NCBI GenBank assembly: GCA_030530685.1
Contig: JAUMUM010000026.1
Location: forward strand, 1 to 33,409
DNA length: 33,409 bases
From: Actinomycetaceae bacterium
Lineage (GTDB): Bacteria; Actinomycetota; Actinomycetes; Actinomycetales; Actinomycetaceae
Direction: 5' to 3'
Made by a program: the position numbers and the translations under genes. The notes below the pieces were generated by a model. The model did not search any database, had not been told where the DNA came from, and saw nothing but the letters and a program-made list of their open reading frames with translations. Below are positions 32,131 to 33,409 of this stretch, piece by piece (position 1 is the first letter of the stretch; every line of letters starts with the position of its first letter).

Positions 32131-33320
32131 CCGAGCAGAACCTGCAAAACGAGTGGGGCGGCGAAACGCCGTGGCTGAGCGTCGGGGTTGACGGGACGCA
32201 GGACCTGAAGGTCGACGAGCTGCTTGACCAGGCCGTTCGCCCGGCCATAGGACAAGCCCAGTTCAGATTCGACCTTGCGCACCGTGAAGGACGGGTTGGC
32301 CACAGCCAGGTCCACCAGGTCAGCCGCGTGAGCCGAGCGCAGGGCCGAGCCTCGAACAACTTCCTTCAGCTCCTCCTGGACGGCAGCCAGCTTGAGCATT
32401 TGCTCGCGGGTACTCGTGGCGCTGGCGGCCAGGCCTCGGGCGAAGAAGGCCAGGTAGGAGTCCCAGTCACCCTCGGTACTCACCGCGAGCAGAGCGTCGT
32501 AGTACCGCGACCTCCTGGCCTCGAACCAGGGCGAAACGGTGAGCGTCGGCTCGTCGAGCACACCCAAAGCCAGGAGGCTGGCGACAATGAGGTAACGTCC
32601 CAGGCGCCCGTTGCCGTCGCGAAAGGGATGGAGGGTTTCAAACTGGTAGTGGGCCATGCCGACGGCGACGACGGGATCGATTGCCCCGCGGTGATCCTCA
32701 CGCAGCCAGTCGAACAGCGCGACGATGCCGACGCGCAGCTGGTCGCCCGGAGGAACGGGCACAAAACGACTTGCGTGAACATGTGCCATGCCCGCACTTG
32801 CGTCCTCACGCCGACCAATGACTACCTGGCTGGTGCGCAGACGCCCAGACTCGCCCTCGAGCGGCGTGCCACGCATGAGCCGGCCCTGAAGGTCCTCGAC
32901 GAGCCCGAGCGTCAGGGGTCTGCCCTGGCCGATCCACGCGAACCCAGCGCCAGCCATGGCCACGTAGTTGAGGATTTCGGTCATCTCGGCCGTGGCAGGG
33001 GCGTCCTCGTCGGCGGTCAGGACGTCATCGAGGGGCGCATAGGTGCCCTCGAGGGCCGAGGTGGACTGGGCCTCGCGGCGTAAAGACGGTGTGCGCAGAA
33101 GGTAGGGGTTGGGAAGCTGGCGCGCAGTGGCGTCCAATGCCGCGAGGGCGGCTCGCGCGTCGGCAATGGCCCGGTGAGTCGCGCCGGCGAGCTCGGGCTC
33201 GTCTCGGCCGAGGTCGGCGGGCACGAAGGCCTTGTGCGCCCAGTCTCCCAGCTTTGGATCCGACCCGGAGATGTCGACCAATTCGCCCATCGAGTCGTTC
33301 TTGAACATCGTCAGGTCCAT
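32121..33320 (-). CDS. Fic-family protein (probable AMP-transferase) with N-terminal inhibitory motif
   Basis: 399 residues. The Fic_N region (about 65-110) holds the class II inhibitory motif TSALEG (87-92), whose E91 would block ATP binding; the Fic core carries the complete catalytic loop HPFRDGNGRLGR (231-242) with H231; and residues about 335-395 form a C-terminal winged helix (FTVRKVESELGLSYGRANGLVKQL, then VLRPV). Fic enzymes of this layout transfer AMP to target proteins and are self-inhibited; the winged helix suggests DNA binding and possibly autoregulation. The ATG at 33320 lies six bases after a TAGACT -10, so the mRNA is probably leaderless. No separate FicA-like antitoxin is visible. 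The repeats upstream are described separately. Confidence 0.93.
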   Translation of the reverse strand: MDLTMFKNDSMGELVDISGSDPKLGDWAHKAFVPADLGRDEPELAGATHRAIADARAALAALDATARQLPNPYLLRTPSLRREAQSTSALEGTYAPLDDVLTADEDAPATAEMTEILNYVAMAGAGFAWIGQGRPLTLGLVEDLQGRLMRGTPLEGESGRLRTSQVVIGRREDASAGMAHVHASRFVPVPPGDQLRVGIVALFDWLREDHRGAIDPVVAVGMAHYQFETLHPFRDGNGRLGRYLIVASLLALGVLDEPTLTVSPWFEARRSRYYDALLAVSTEGDWDSYLAFFARGLAASATSTREQMLKLAAVQEELKEVVRGSALRSAHAADLVDLAVANPSFTVRKVESELGLSYGRANGLVKQLVDLQVLRPVNPDAQPRRFAAPLVLQVLLGGA

Positions 33321-33326
33321 GCCGCC

Positions 33327-33332
33327 AGTCTA
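33327..33332 (-). promoter_or_regulatory. -10 element for leaderless fic mRNA
   Basis: Minus-strand TAGACT, six bases before the ATG at 33320, directly abutting the palindrome at 33333-33350. Confidence 0.6.
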
Positions 33333-33350
33333 ATGTCACTAATGTGACAT
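33333..33350. promoter_or_regulatory. Candidate fic operator, perfect inverted repeat
   Basis: ATGTCAC, TAAT, GTGACAT: perfect seven-base arms. It fills the spacer between the -10 and where a -35 should lie, so a bound protein would block RNA polymerase. Confidence 0.65.
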
Positions 33351-33409
33351 CTTGCCAGCCGACTTTTCACACAACGGCCACTTGTGTGACATCTTGCCAG
33401 CCGACTTTT
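33343..33409. repeat. 25-bp direct repeats at the window edge with a second inverted repeat between them
   Basis: A 25-base sequence beginning TGTGACATCTTGCC and ending GACTTTT occurs at 33343-33367 and 33385-33409 without mismatch (42-bp period). Each copy contains the GTGACAT arm of the fic operator. The DNA linking the copies is covered by a perfect inverted repeat, TCACACAA (33367-33374), seven bases, TTGTGTGA (33382-33389). The second copy ends at the last base of the window, so the array may continue. Confidence 0.8.

Noticed and set aside
33343-33409. Possible start of a CRISPR array
   Set aside because: Two 25-bp repeats are separated by only 17 bp, the linker is itself palindromic with the flanks, and the units contain operator-like arms; spacing is too short for CRISPR, and no cas gene is in the window.

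Overview
The window is high-GC actinobacterial DNA. The signs are GC-rich third codon positions throughout, GTG and TTG starts, a TipA-type MerR regulator, a CUT1 sugar transporter, promoters of the TANNNT -10 type (several set for leaderless mRNA), hairpin terminators without T-tracts, and an LAxTG-anchored surface protein. A host-associated member of the Actinomycetaceae or a near relative would fit, but the exact taxon cannot be read from the sequence.

Layout. 1-3.8 kb: hisC-type aminotransferase (minus), a small phage-holin-4-like membrane protein (plus), and a two-gene unit of a MerR/TipAS regulator and a fructosamine-kinase-family protein (plus). 3.8-11.8 kb: a hexarate (D-glucarate type) catabolic cluster on the minus strand, in transcription order DapA-fold aldolase, GntP-family permease, gudD, garR, glycerate kinase, with a divergent IclR regulator on the plus strand. 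12-15.3 kb: ADP-ribosylglycohydrolase, a small membrane-associated protein, a DUF4287-like/SRPBCC protein and a membrane-anchored EEP-family phosphohydrolase. 15.7-22.4 kb: hrpA, a tail-anchored low-complexity protein, and a lipoprotein with a TTG start. 22.5-26.3 kb: SprT-like protein (minus), then a CUT1 transporter of two permeases and a binding lipoprotein with no ATPase gene. 26.6-29.3 kb: a small secreted cationic protein, a low-molecular-weight tyrosine phosphatase, a doubtful ORF and an AlkZ-family protein. 29.4-33.4 kb: an LARTG-anchored adhesin, a long non-coding stretch holding a decayed fragment of a fic gene, and an intact Fic gene whose promoter is covered by stacked inverted and direct repeats running off the window edge.

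The metabolic cluster reads as a complete route: uptake by the GntP-type permease, dehydration of D-glucarate by GudD, retro-aldol cleavage of 5-keto-4-deoxyglucarate by the DapA-fold enzyme (in place of GarL), reduction of tartronate semialdehyde by GarR and phosphorylation of glycerate. IclR is the obvious candidate regulator, and palindromes lie in the divergent promoter region. No CRISPR array, insertion sequence, rRNA or tRNA gene was seen.
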